DNA of 64,000 bases. Source: Gemmatimonadota bacterium. Lineage in GTDB: Bacteria; Gemmatimonadota; Gemmatimonadetes; Gemmatimonadales; Gemmatimonadaceae. The position numbers were made by a program, and so were the translations under genes. The stretch spans positions 124,001 through 188,000 of the forward strand of contig JADJAD010000019.1 of assembly GCA_016704465.1 (NCBI GenBank), read 5' to 3'. The notes below the pieces were generated by a model, which saw only the letters and a program-made list of their open reading frames with translations, was not told the origin of the DNA and ran no database searches. Numbering within the stretch: position 1 is the stretch's first letter; every line of letters starts with the position of its first letter. Positions 53,555 to 62,040 of this stretch are shown piece after piece.

Positions 53555-54502
53555 ATGGCTTCAGCTGTCGATGGACCGGTAGGCAAGCGCGGTAGTCTGG
53601 CGCATGCGCTTCGACGCGTCCTGCCCGGTGTCGGCGTCGTGCTCGCGGCCGGCTGCGCTCCGGGCGCGGACGGGGCGGGTGCCGGCGAGTCGGCCGCAGC
53701 CGCCTCGGCCTCGGCGCTGCCGAACCCCTCGGCGGTGCAGCGCGTGGCCTTCCGGGTCCCTGCCGAGTCGGAGGTCCGCGACACGGTGGTGCTCGCGTCG
53801 GTCCGGCGTGGACGGGCGTTGGCCACCTTCACGCGCGATTCCCTGCCACGGCACGTCGGCAATGGCCTCGTGTGCACAAACTGTCATCAGCAGGGGGGGA
53901 CGCTCGAAAACGGCATGGCGTGGGTCGGCGTGTACGCGCGCTTTCCGCAGTATCGCAGTCGTTCGGGCGAGACCATCGTCATCGAGGACCGGATCAACGA
54001 CTGCTTCAAGCGCTCCTTGAACGGCACGCCGCTCGTCCCCGAGTCGCGTGACATGCGCGACATCGTGTCGTACATGGCGTTCCTGTCCAGCGGCTATCCG
54101 GTGGGGGCGGAGACGGAGGGGCAGGGGCTGCCGAAGCTCGAGCCGCTCCAGGGCGACTCCCTGCGCGGTGCGTCGATCTACCTCATGCGCTGCGCCCGGT
54201 GTCACGCAGTGGGAGGGGAGGGGACGCAGCTCGGTCCCCCGGTCTGGGGTCCGCAGTCGTTCAACATCGGCGCCGGGATGGCCCGCGTGCGCACAGCGGC
54301 CACCTTCATCAAGCACTGGATGCCACAGGACTCGGCGGGGGTGCTCACGGCGCAGGAGGCGTTCGACGTGGCGACGTATGTCGACGCGCATCCTCGCCCC
54401 GACTACAAGGGGAAGGAGAACGACTGGCCGCATGGCGACCCGCCCCCCGACGCGGCGTACGAGACCGACGCGGCCCGGAAGAAGCGCACGGCGACCCGAT
54501 GA
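53555..54502 (+). CDS. Dihaem c-type cytochrome, TsdA-like
   Basis: A 315-residue lipoprotein (AAGCAPG lipobox) with two haem c sites, CTNCH (residues 107-111) and CARCH (213-217). The order and spacing, with NGxxCTNCHQQGGT first and YLMRCARCHAVGGEG second, resemble thiosulfate dehydrogenase TsdA and tetrathionate reductases, which couple thiosulfate to tetrathionate. Distal methionines are possible in MAWVGV and WMPQDS. It follows the DoxX-like gene by 105 bp. A role in thiosulfate oxidation with rhodanese and DoxX is a reasonable hypothesis; other dihaem cytochromes cannot be excluded. Confidence 0.8.
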   Translation: MASAVDGPVGKRGSLAHALRRVLPGVGVVLAAGCAPGADGAGAGESAAAASASALPNPSAVQRVAFRVPAESEVRDTVVLASVRRGRALATFTRDSLPRHVGNGLVCTNCHQQGGTLENGMAWVGVYARFPQYRSRSGETIVIEDRINDCFKRSLNGTPLVPESRDMRDIVSYMAFLSSGYPVGAETEGQGLPKLEPLQGDSLRGASIYLMRCARCHAVGGEGTQLGPPVWGPQSFNIGAGMARVRTAATFIKHWMPQDSAGVLTAQEAFDVATYVDAHPRPDYKGKENDWPHGDPPPDAAYETDAARKKRTATR

Positions 54503-54520
54503 GGGAGACGGGGGCGCTGG

Positions 54521-55387
54521 TCAGCGCCCCGCCGCGTAGCGATCGCGATCCCGTTCGGCCAGCCCCCGTACGCGATCCATGACCGAGTCCGTTATCTGTT
54601 TGTAGGTGCTCCCCTTGGCCGGCAGTGACAGGTAGTGATCGAGGGAGACCGGGGCGTCGAACCAGATGCGAATCGGCTCTCCCCCGCTCCAGTTGCGGCG
54701 CACCTGGCTCACGACGTCGTTGTCCAGCCCGGCGATGAACGTGGGGATGACGATCGGACGCGCCGCGTGGATGATCTTCCCGGTCCCGGGTTGGCCGCGC
54801 ATGAGCGAGTACGGGTCGGGGTCCAGGTTGCGCCCCCCCTCGGGGTGTATGCCGAGGATCTGTCCGGGACCCTGCTGGCACAGGTCGACCATGACGTCCA
54901 GCGCGTGACGGTCGCTCGCGCCGTGCGTTGGCAGCGCAAACAGCGGGGGATACATCGACCAGAACGCCAACAGCTGGTTGAGCGCCATCCCGCCGAACGA
55001 TTGATAGTAGTACTGGCCGACGACGGGGAAATAGAGTCGCTTGCGTCCCGGCAGCTCGCGGTGCAGCAGGCTCGAAACGACAAACATGTCGAAGTACGAG
55101 CGGTGGTTGGCGACGAAGAGCAGCGGGCCTCGCGGAAACGCCGCGCGCACGTGCTCCATCCCCTCCACCCGCAGGAGCTGGCCCGTGGCCAGTGCGATCC
55201 ACGTGGCGCCGATGGCCGACTGGCACCATGTCCAGATCCCCTTGAGCGGCTCGCGATTCATGCGACGCGCGATCTCCAGGTGGAGTCGTTCCAGGGGGGC
55301 GAGCGCCGCTCGCACGTCGTCGGGAAGGGGGCGTTCCGTCACGCGCGGCGCCGGGGCGCTCGGATGTGCCGACGACTCGTCGCTCAA
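54521..55387 (-). CDS. 1-acylglycerol-3-phosphate acyltransferase (PlsC family)
   Basis: A 288-residue acyltransferase of phospholipid synthesis. PlsC motifs: NHRSYFD (HX4D catalytic block), the mid RKRLYFPVVGQ-type block, EGGRN (acceptor binding) and IPTFIAGLDN. It has a single N-terminal helix or reentrant segment (GIWTWCQSAIGATWIALATG) for the inner membrane. Start is uncertain: TTG 55387 gives 288 residues; GTG 55342 gives 273; neither has a clear ribosome-binding site. It stops 18 bp from the cytochrome gene (convergent). Confidence 0.85.
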   Translation of the reverse strand: MSDESSAHPSAPAPRVTERPLPDDVRAALAPLERLHLEIARRMNREPLKGIWTWCQSAIGATWIALATGQLLRVEGMEHVRAAFPRGPLLFVANHRSYFDMFVVSSLLHRELPGRKRLYFPVVGQYYYQSFGGMALNQLLAFWSMYPPLFALPTHGASDRHALDVMVDLCQQGPGQILGIHPEGGRNLDPDPYSLMRGQPGTGKIIHAARPIVIPTFIAGLDNDVVSQVRRNWSGGEPIRIWFDAPVSLDHYLSLPAKGSTYKQITDSVMDRVRGLAERDRDRYAAGR

Positions 55388-55636
55388 CGCGCCGCCACTC
55401 CGGTGCGTTCGACCGTCGTCGCGACGCGAGCGGTCGGCACGCTGGCCAAGCGGACGACTGCGGTGCACCTTGTCGGGTGCAGCGCCGTTGCGAGGCGGGG
55501 GGGGGCGGGGCGGGGGAGCGGCGCCGTGTCCGGCCGAAGGGAATTGGGATGCGACATGTGCGCCGAATGGTGCGTCGGCCGCGTGCAATTGGGAAGCGGA
55601 ATAGGCCTTCGATCGCGGCAAGGAATGGAGACCGAC

Positions 55637-56071
55637 ATGACCCTCTTCGACAAGACGGGACTCTGGACGATCTGGTATTCGGTGATGTGGCTGGTCGTGC
55701 TCCCGTTCGTGTACATGCTGCTCTGGACGGTCGTTCGTGTGTCGCGCGCACGAAGCGGGGAGGAAAGCACATGGCTCAACGGGGCGGTGCTCGGCGCCTT
55801 CTTTGCCCTGATCATCACGACGTTCCTGGCAACGCTGCTCTACGTCAAGGCGCTCCCGATGCGCGAATGGTACACGTATCTCGCGTGGCTGGCGGTCCAT
55901 TTCGTCACCTGGACATTCGTCGGATCGGGGGTCTTCTTTGCGTCGCTTCAGGCGCTGGCGGCCGGGCCGCGCATCGGGATGCGGCGCACTGCCGCGCTGC
56001 TCGCCGTCCTCGGCGTCACGATCCTCCACGTGGCGCAGCTGTACGCCACGTGGCGGTTCCGCACGCGATGA
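55637..56071 (+). CDS. Small four-helix membrane protein
   Basis: A 144-residue protein with about four hydrophobic helices (IWYSVMWLVVLPFVYMLLW, GAFFALIITTFLATLLYV, YLAWLAVHFVTWTFVGSGVFF, LLAVLGVTILHVAQLY). No family name. GGAG lies six bases before the ATG at 55637, which is better placed than the ATG at 55625. It is in the same orientation as the fusion hydrolase downstream, 136 bp away. Confidence 0.6.
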   Translation: MTLFDKTGLWTIWYSVMWLVVLPFVYMLLWTVVRVSRARSGEESTWLNGAVLGAFFALIITTFLATLLYVKALPMREWYTYLAWLAVHFVTWTFVGSGVFFASLQALAAGPRIGMRRTAALLAVLGVTILHVAQLYATWRFRTR

Positions 56072-56207
56072 GCGGGTGGTGGCGCGCGCCGGGTCGCGCG
56101 ACGCGTCGAGCGATCGTCCCCAACCCGTCCCCCACCCGCCCCTCACCCGTTGCCGACGTTAGGCGCCGAGGTCGCGCCCGTCCCACCTGACTTCGGAGTC
56201 CCTCTCC

Positions 56208-59183
56208 ATGCTGCTCCCAGCCCTTGTCGGCGCCGCCCTGCTGCAGGCCGTCGCCGCCCAGCCGCCCGTCGCGCGTCCTGCCATGCGCGACCCCGCCTAT
56301 GCATCCGACGGGCGCATGGCGGTCACGATCGACGGCGACCTGTGGATCCAGCGCGCGGCAGGGCGTGATGCGGGGTGGCGGCGGGTCACGAGCGGCGTGT
56401 CGTGGGACCGCGAACCTGCGTGGGCCCCGGACGGACGGTCCATCGTCTTCACCTCCGATCGTGCGGGCGCCCTCGACCTGTGGCGCGTCGCCCTGGCCGC
56501 CGATGGTGCGGGGGAGCCGGAGCGCCTCACGTCCGACCCGGCCGACGACATGGAACCGACGGTCGGGAGCGATGGAACGGTGGTATTCACGCGCGGTCGC
56601 CTGTCCCGCGCGCGCCTCTGGGTCCGCGACTCGACGGGGGCCGAGCGCCGCCTGACGACGACGGAACTCGCCGAGCGGTGGGCCGCGCTGTCGCCCGATG
56701 GCCAACGCGTGGCGTACGTCCAGTTTCCCGATGTCGGCCGACGGTTACGTGTGCGCGGAGTCGCGGCGGGGGCGCCGGACAGCGTCATCGTGAGCGACCG
56801 CAACGTCGAGCGTTCCACCTGGTCGCCCGATGGCCAGCGCCTCGCGTTTGCGTCGGCCACGCCGAGCCCCGGCGTGTACGTGACGACGCGCGACGGCCGC
56901 TACGTGAACCTGGCGAGCGAGGTGATGGGCGCGCCGGCGTGGTCGCCCGCGGGCGACCTGCTGGCCATCGCCGAATCGGAGGGGAGTGAGCCGGGGTACA
57001 ACGGCGACCCGCGTCGCCTCCCCGACCGCACCGCCGAGTCGTTAGGCAATGTCACGAGGTTGTTCTGGGTGGAGGCGCCGCGCGCGGTAGACGTGCGACT
57101 CGGCGACGCCGGTCCACCGCCGGTCGACGGGCGTGCGGGGCGCAACGCCGAGATGTTCGACCGCGTCTGGTCGCGGCTCGACCAGCTGTACTTCGCCTCG
57201 GCGGCCACGCCGGGCGCCGTCGCCCGGCGGGACGAGTGGGGACGGCTGCGCGCGCAGCACCGCCCGCGCGCGCTCGCGGCCACGAGCGACCTTGCACTGG
57301 AGCGCGCGCTGCACGACATGGTGCGGGCGCGCCCCACCATCCGCGACGAGGCGTCGGGACGCGCCGCGGTCTCCAGCGCCCATCCCGTGGCCACCGAGGC
57401 GGGACTCGAAATGCTGCGCCGGGGCGGGAACGTGGTCGACGCCGCCGTGGCCGTGTCGTTCGCGTTAGGCGTGGTGGAGCCCGATGCCAGCGGCATGGGA
57501 GGGTACGGCGAGATGCTCATCCAGCTCAAGGGGATGTCGCGCCCCGCCCTCATCGAGTTCATGGCCCGCGTTCCCGAGGAGGGGGGACTTTCCAACGCCA
57601 CGCTGCTGCAGGGTGGACGCTACCCGTCCGACGGCCCCGTGCTGGCCATGGTCCCCGGCACCGTGGCCGGGATGCACGCGGCGTGGAAGAAGTTCGGGAG
57701 CGGGCGACTGCCGTGGAGCGACCTGCTGGCCCCCGCCATTCGGGCGGCGCGCGACGGCTACGTCGTGAGCGACGGGCTGGCGACCACGCTCCTGCGTGAG
57801 CAGGCACGCTTTACCCGCTACGACGGAAGCCGCGCCCTGTTCTTCAAGGACGGAAAGCCGCTGTCCGCCGGCGACACGCTGCGCAATCCCGACCTTGCCT
57901 GGACGCTCGAGCAGGTGGCGAAGGGCGGGGCCGATGGCTTCTACCGGGGCGACGTTGCCCGCCGCCTGGTCCAGGACCTGCGCGGCCGGGGGAACGCGAT
58001 GCGCACCACCGACCTCGCCCGCTACTTCGCCCCCGAGCGCGAGCCGGTGCACTTCACCTATCGTGGCAACGACGTCTATTCCAGCGCCCCGCCGGCCGGT
58101 GGCGGCGCGATCCTCGCCGGGCAGCTCAGCAACTTCGAGCAGTTTGTCGCTCCCAAGTCGTTCACCGACGACGCCGCCACGCTGCACGCCATGATCGCGG
58201 CGTGGCAGTTGGCGCCGTCGTCGCGCAACCGGATCGCCGATCCGTCCTTGTGGCCGGTCACCACCGAGCCGTTCGTCAGCAAGGACACGGCGGCCGTGCG
58301 CTGGCGGTGCTTCACCCCCGATCGGGCGCTCGATCTACAGGTCTTCCGCGGCGATACGCTGACGTGCGCCACGCCGAGCGGCGTCCCGGGCCCCTCGCGG
58401 CCGTCCAATCGACCGGTACGCGATGACGCACCCACCACCACGTCGTCAGCCCCGTCCGGGAGCGCCGCCGAACCTGCGATCACGGCGCGCAGCGGCGATG
58501 AACCTGGCACGCATGGGGCGCGCGACGAGTGCGCAGGACTCGATCATGCCGAGGGGAGCGAATGCCGCGCCCAGGGGACGACGGCGTTTGCCGTGGGCGA
58601 TGCCGACGGAAACCTTGTCGCGGTCACCCAGACGCTCGGGACGTGGGGCGGGAACTTCTATGTCTCACCCGGATTGGGCTTCCTGTACAACGACAAGCTG
58701 ACCTCGTACGGGACCGATCCCGAGGCTTACGGCGCGCGGCTGCCGTATGCGCGACATGGTAGCACCCTCGCCCCCACCATCGTCTTTCGCGGGAGCGGAG
58801 CGAGCAGGCGCGCGTGGTTCGCCGTTGGGGCGGCTGGGAACGCCTGGATCAACTCGGCGGTCTATCAAGCGGTGGTCGGCATGAGCGACCTGGGGCTCGG
58901 GCCGCAGCGCGCGCTCGAGATGCCGCGCTTCCTTCCGGGGCAGCGCGCGGCAGGCGGCGGACCAGGGCGGGGGCGTGAGGCGGTGATCGACCTCGAGGAT
59001 GGCTTTTCCCCCGATGTCGTCGCGGGGTTGCGCGGCATGGGGTACCGCTTTGAGTTGGTCTCGCTCCGGGGCGAACTGCGCATGGGCTACGGTGCGGCCG
59101 TCATGATCGACGGCGCCCGCATTCGTGGTGGCGGCGATCCGCGGCGCTCAGGTGCGGCCGGCGCCATCGAAGCGGCGAAATAG
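56208..59183 (+). CDS. Propeller/tricorn-like N-terminus fused to gamma-glutamyltransferase
   Basis: A 991-residue exported protein. After a short leader, residues about 30-270 are PD40/TolB propeller blades (PAWAPDGRSIVFTSDRAGAL, ALSPDGQRVAYVQF, TWSPDGQRLAFAS). Residues 300-380 (FDRVWSRLDQLYFASA and LERALHDMVRARPT) resemble the tricorn protease C1 region. From residue 385 it is a gamma-glutamyltransferase: HPVATEAGLEMLRRGGNVVDAAVA, large-subunit blocks, then the small subunit opening with GTTAFAVGDADGN, whose first Thr is the expected autoprocessing and catalytic nucleophile, and YNDKL. A Ser/Thr/Pro-rich insert precedes that threonine. It would cleave gamma-glutamyl bonds in the periplasm. 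Fusion is unusual. Confidence 0.85.
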   Translation: MLLPALVGAALLQAVAAQPPVARPAMRDPAYASDGRMAVTIDGDLWIQRAAGRDAGWRRVTSGVSWDREPAWAPDGRSIVFTSDRAGALDLWRVALAADGAGEPERLTSDPADDMEPTVGSDGTVVFTRGRLSRARLWVRDSTGAERRLTTTELAERWAALSPDGQRVAYVQFPDVGRRLRVRGVAAGAPDSVIVSDRNVERSTWSPDGQRLAFASATPSPGVYVTTRDGRYVNLASEVMGAPAWSPAGDLLAIAESEGSEPGYNGDPRRLPDRTAESLGNVTRLFWVEAPRAVDVRLGDAGPPPVDGRAGRNAEMFDRVWSRLDQLYFASAATPGAVARRDEWGRLRAQHRPRALAATSDLALERALHDMVRARPTIRDEASGRAAVSSAHPVATEAGLEMLRRGGNVVDAAVAVSFALGVVEPDASGMGGYGEMLIQLKGMSRPALIEFMARVPEEGGLSNATLLQGGRYPSDGPVLAMVPGTVAGMHAAWKKFGSGRLPWSDLLAPAIRAARDGYVVSDGLATTLLREQARFTRYDGSRALFFKDGKPLSAGDTLRNPDLAWTLEQVAKGGADGFYRGDVARRLVQDLRGRGNAMRTTDLARYFAPEREPVHFTYRGNDVYSSAPPAGGGAILAGQLSNFEQFVAPKSFTDDAATLHAMIAAWQLAPSSRNRIADPSLWPVTTEPFVSKDTAAVRWRCFTPDRALDLQVFRGDTLTCATPSGVPGPSRPSNRPVRDDAPTTTSSAPSGSAAEPAITARSGDEPGTHGARDECAGLDHAEGSECRAQGTTAFAVGDADGNLVAVTQTLGTWGGNFYVSPGLGFLYNDKLTSYGTDPEAYGARLPYARHGSTLAPTIVFRGSGASRRAWFAVGAAGNAWINSAVYQAVVGMSDLGLGPQRALEMPRFLPGQRAAGGGPGRGREAVIDLEDGFSPDVVAGLRGMGYRFELVSLRGELRMGYGAAVMIDGARIRGGGDPRRSGAAGAIEAAK

Positions 59184-59269
59184 CAGGCCAGCAGCATCGT
59201 CGGTACGCCGCAGTTGCATCGTGCCATCACCAGGCATCGACGAACGGAACCTTGACCAGCGAGACCGAC

Positions 59270-59740
59270 ATGAGCGACACATCAGACGAGGGCCGGCCCG
59301 ACGAGAAGGTCGAGCGGGACGACGCCGAGTGGAAGGCGATCCTGACCCCTGAGCAGTACCACGTGATGCGCAAGAAGGGGACGGAACGCGCGTTCACCAA
59401 CGAGTACTGGGACAACAAGGCGCGCGGGACCTACAAGTGCGCAGCGTGCGGCCTTCCGCTCTTCTCGTCCGAGACCAAGTTCGACTCGGGGACGGGATGG
59501 CCCAGCTTCTGGGACGCCATCGCGCCCGACGCGGTGGCGACCGAATCGGACGTCTCCCTGTTCATGCGTCGGACCGAGGCGCTCTGCCGGCGGTGCGATG
59601 CTCACCTCGGCCATGTCTTTCCCGATGGCCCTCGGCCCACGGGTCAGCGGTACTGCATGAACTCGGCCTCGCTCACGTTCGAGCCAACGGGCGATGCGGG
59701 CAACGGCGAGGGGGGCACGCCCCATGGAGAGTCGACGTGA
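59270..59740 (+). CDS. msrB: Peptide-methionine (R)-S-oxide reductase
   Basis: A 156-residue enzyme that reduces methionine R-sulfoxide. Zinc cysteines are in YKCAACG and LCRRCDAHLGHVF; the catalytic cysteine is in RYCMNSASL; substrate contacts FDSGTGWPSFW are intact. The leader-less start suggests the cytoplasm. The ATG at 59270 is preferred; a TTG at 59252 is in frame. It follows the fusion hydrolase by 86 bp. A strong terminator lies 36 bp after the stop, shared with rho on the other strand. Confidence 0.95.
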   Translation: MSDTSDEGRPDEKVERDDAEWKAILTPEQYHVMRKKGTERAFTNEYWDNKARGTYKCAACGLPLFSSETKFDSGTGWPSFWDAIAPDAVATESDVSLFMRRTEALCRRCDAHLGHVFPDGPRPTGQRYCMNSASLTFEPTGDAGNGEGGTPHGEST

Positions 59741-59776
59741 CCGCGCCCTGTGGTCGCGCGAACCCTGAGTAACAGA

Positions 59777-59813
59777 ACGAGACGGGCGCCGAAGTCATCG
59801 GCGCCCGTCTCGT
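59777..59813. terminator. Bidirectional terminator between msrB and rho
   Basis: A 16-bp perfect stem (59777-59792 with 59798-59813) and five-base loop, with a T-rich run on the plus side and A-rich bases on the other, fitting use in both directions. Confidence 0.85.
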
Positions 59814-59901
59814 TTGTCTCGTTTGCGTCGCGCTGTCGACAGCGACTGCGCGAGGCGGCAGGCCGCACCGCCAGCCCGTAGCTGTCGACCGATGAGGATC
59901 G

Positions 59902-61644
59902 CTACAATCCGGCGAGCAGCGCGTCGTTGTTGGTGGTGCCGGCGATGCGCTTGATGAGCCACTCCATCGCGCTCTGTGGCGGCATCTGTTGCAGCCCGCG
60001 GCGCAGCGTGTAGATCGCGTCGAGCTGCCCGTCCTTGTAGAGCTTCTCCTCGCGGCGGGTCCCGCTGGTCGCGATGTCGAAGGCGGGGAAGATGCGCTTC
60101 TCGGCGAGGGAGCGCTCGAGCTTGATCTCGCAGTTGCCGGTCCCCTTGAACTCCTCGAAGATGACGTCGTCCATGCGCGACCCCGTCTCGACGAGGGCGG
60201 TGGCGATGATCGTGAGCGAGCCGCCGCCGTCCTTCGGATGCACCGCGCGCGCCGAGCCGAAGAAGGCCTTCGGCTTGGCCATGGCGCTGGAGTCCAGTCC
60301 GCCCGACATGGTGCGTCCCGAGCCGCGCTCGGCGGTGTTGTGGGCGCGGGCCATGCGGGTGAGCGAGTCGAGCACGATGATGACGTCCTTGCCCACTTCG
60401 ACCTGGCGCCTGGCGTGCTCCAGCACGATCTCGCACACTTCGACGTGACGCGGTGCCGGCTGGTCGAACGACGACGCCACGACCTCACCCACGCCCCACG
60501 AGATGGCCTCACTGACCTCCTCGGGACGTTCGTCCACGAGCAGGATGAGCAGCACGGCGTTGGGGTGGTTGATCGCGATCCCCTCGGTGATCGCGTGCAG
60601 CAGCATCGTCTTGCCGGCGCGCGCGGGAGCGACGATGAGGGCGCGCTGCCCGTAGCCGATGGGCGACACGAGGTCGATCGCGCGTCGCGTGAGTTCCGGA
60701 CCACCCTTGGCCGGACGACCGGTCTCCAGCGTTAGGCGCCGCTCGGGGTACGTGGCGGTCAGCGAGCTGAAGTCGGGACGGCGGGCGATGTCGGCGATCG
60801 GGACACCGTTGAGCTGCGTGACCTCGACCACAACGTTGCGCCCTCGGTTGTCTCGCCCCGTCGTGGCGGCGACCAGGTCGCCGCGGCGCAGCGCATGCTG
60901 CTTGACGACCGCCGCCGGGAGCCACGCATCGCCCGTATCGGCGAGGTAGCTGTTCGAGGCCCGTCGCACATAGCCGCCATCGCGCGACGTGTCGAACCAG
61001 CCCACCGTCTCGCCGTCGGCGACCGTCGGGATCTGCGGCGGCGGCGGACTCCCCGCCTCACGCTTGCCGCGTCCATGTCGCCGTCGATTGCGCCGTCCGG
61101 TGCTTCGACCGCCGCCGGCGTCGTCATCACGTCGATGGTCCGAACGCGAGTATCGCTCGTTCCCCGGCTGTCGCTCGTTCCCCGGCTGCCGCTCGTTGCC
61201 CGGCTGCCGCTCGTTGCCCGGCTGTCGTTCGTTGCCCGGCTGTCGTTCGTTGCCCGGCTGTCGTTCGTTACCCGGCTGTCGCTCGCTGCCGGGCTGTCGC
61301 TCGCTGCCGGGCTGTCGCTCGCTGCCGGGCTGCCGCTCGCTGCCGGGCTGCCGGTCGCTTGCGGCTGAGGCGTCGTCGCGTGGGGCGGCGTCGTCCGCCG
61401 CGCCCTCTCGATCCGCCGAAGCGCGTTGCCGCCCCTTCCTGCGTGGGGCCGCGTCGTCGGGTGCCGCGTTGCGCACCTCTCGAGCTGGAGGCGCGTCGGT
61501 GTCGTCCGGTGCGCCGCCGTCCTCCTGGCCGCCGTCGGCGTAGCCGTCGCGATATGGATTCGGCTCACCAAGCTGGTCGGCGTTCGGCTGGCGCTTGGTG
61601 GCCGGTCGCCGGCCTCGACGAAAGGGGCGTCGACGTTCGGTCAT
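59902..61644 (-). CDS. rho: Transcription termination factor Rho with repeat-rich N-terminal insert
   Basis: A 580-residue RNA-dependent ATPase helicase that ends transcription. The C-terminal 420 residues are standard Rho: the RNA-binding cold-shock-like fold (GWFDTSRDGGYVRRASNSYL, GDLVAATTGRDNRG), the P-loop APARAGKTMLL, the LLVDERPEEVSEAI Walker-B region and the R-loop SLTRMARAHNT. The first about 235 residues are low complexity: acidic and Arg-rich, with 11 hexapeptide copies of S/N-ERQPG (18-bp units, 61154-61351). This disordered insert is of the kind seen in high-GC bacteria. The ATG at 61644 begins MTERRRPFRRG. Confidence 0.95.
   Translation of the reverse strand: MTERRRPFRRGRRPATKRQPNADQLGEPNPYRDGYADGGQEDGGAPDDTDAPPAREVRNAAPDDAAPRRKGRQRASADREGAADDAAPRDDASAASDRQPGSERQPGSERQPGSERQPGSERQPGNERQPGNERQPGNERQPGNERQPGNERQPGNERQPGNERYSRSDHRRDDDAGGGRSTGRRNRRRHGRGKREAGSPPPPQIPTVADGETVGWFDTSRDGGYVRRASNSYLADTGDAWLPAAVVKQHALRRGDLVAATTGRDNRGRNVVVEVTQLNGVPIADIARRPDFSSLTATYPERRLTLETGRPAKGGPELTRRAIDLVSPIGYGQRALIVAPARAGKTMLLHAITEGIAINHPNAVLLILLVDERPEEVSEAISWGVGEVVASSFDQPAPRHVEVCEIVLEHARRQVEVGKDVIIVLDSLTRMARAHNTAERGSGRTMSGGLDSSAMAKPKAFFGSARAVHPKDGGGSLTIIATALVETGSRMDDVIFEEFKGTGNCEIKLERSLAEKRIFPAFDIATSGTRREEKLYKDGQLDAIYTLRRGLQQMPPQSAMEWLIKRIAGTTNNDALLAGL
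61154..61351. repeat. 18-bp direct repeat, 11 copies, inside rho
   Basis: Eleven in-frame 18-bp units coding for S-E-R-Q-P-G or N-E-R-Q-P-G. The units fall in two blocks, which suggests two rounds of expansion. Copy number can change without a frameshift. Confidence 0.9.
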
Positions 61645-61745
61645 GCAGCTGACATGGTATTGGGGGAAAACGGGCGAGCGAGCGGCATGGCCGCTCGGCA
61701 TCGCGAGAGATGCGGACTGAGTGTCCTGATGATTTCGGTCGGGGT

Positions 61746-61770
61746 GCGTCGTGTGGAATGCACACGACGC
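61746..61770 (-). promoter_or_regulatory. Hairpin in the rho leader (proximal)
   Basis: A 10-bp perfect stem (GCGTCGTGTG with CACACGACGC) and five-base loop about 100 bases upstream of the rho start. No U-run follows, so an attenuator or protein-binding site is as likely as a terminator. Confidence 0.45.
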
Positions 61771-61807
61771 CAAGTTTGTGGAGACCGGGCTTTCGAGCTG
61801 AGAGGGA

Positions 61808-61834
61808 CGGGTCGTACGAGCCTCGTACGACCCG
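61808..61834. promoter_or_regulatory. 13-bp palindrome in the rho leader (distal)
   Basis: Two 13-bp arms around a single base, so it can form a cruciform or bind a symmetric regulator. It is about 165 bp upstream of rho and could be its operator, or the terminator of the upstream kinase-like gene. Confidence 0.5.
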
Positions 61835-62040
61835 CGTTGTCACCAGACGGCGCGGAGGCGTCACGCGTTGCCAGAGACCACTTTCTCACTATAGCGCCGA
61901 GCCGCTGTCCGGGATTGGGCTCCGGAACCCTGCAACGGCTGGTGCGACGCAGATCCTCGGGCGAAAGGACAATCGCCTGCGGATGCTACGAGTATCGCAC
62001 GGGGCAACGATTCGCGCAAGCAGCGAACCACCCCTGCGTT

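Larger units (their letters stand above)
61645..62040. other. 396-bp rho leader region with two hairpins
   Basis: Between the rho start and the end of the kinase-like gene (both minus strand). It holds no supported gene. Two inverted repeats stand out: a 10-bp stem with a five-base loop at 61746-61770 and a near-perfect 27-bp palindrome at 61808-61834. Both lie in the probable rho 5' leader. Confidence 0.65.

Noticed and set aside
61154..61351. A CRISPR-like repeat array
   Set aside because: The repeats are directly adjacent with no unique spacers and code for an in-frame peptide in rho.
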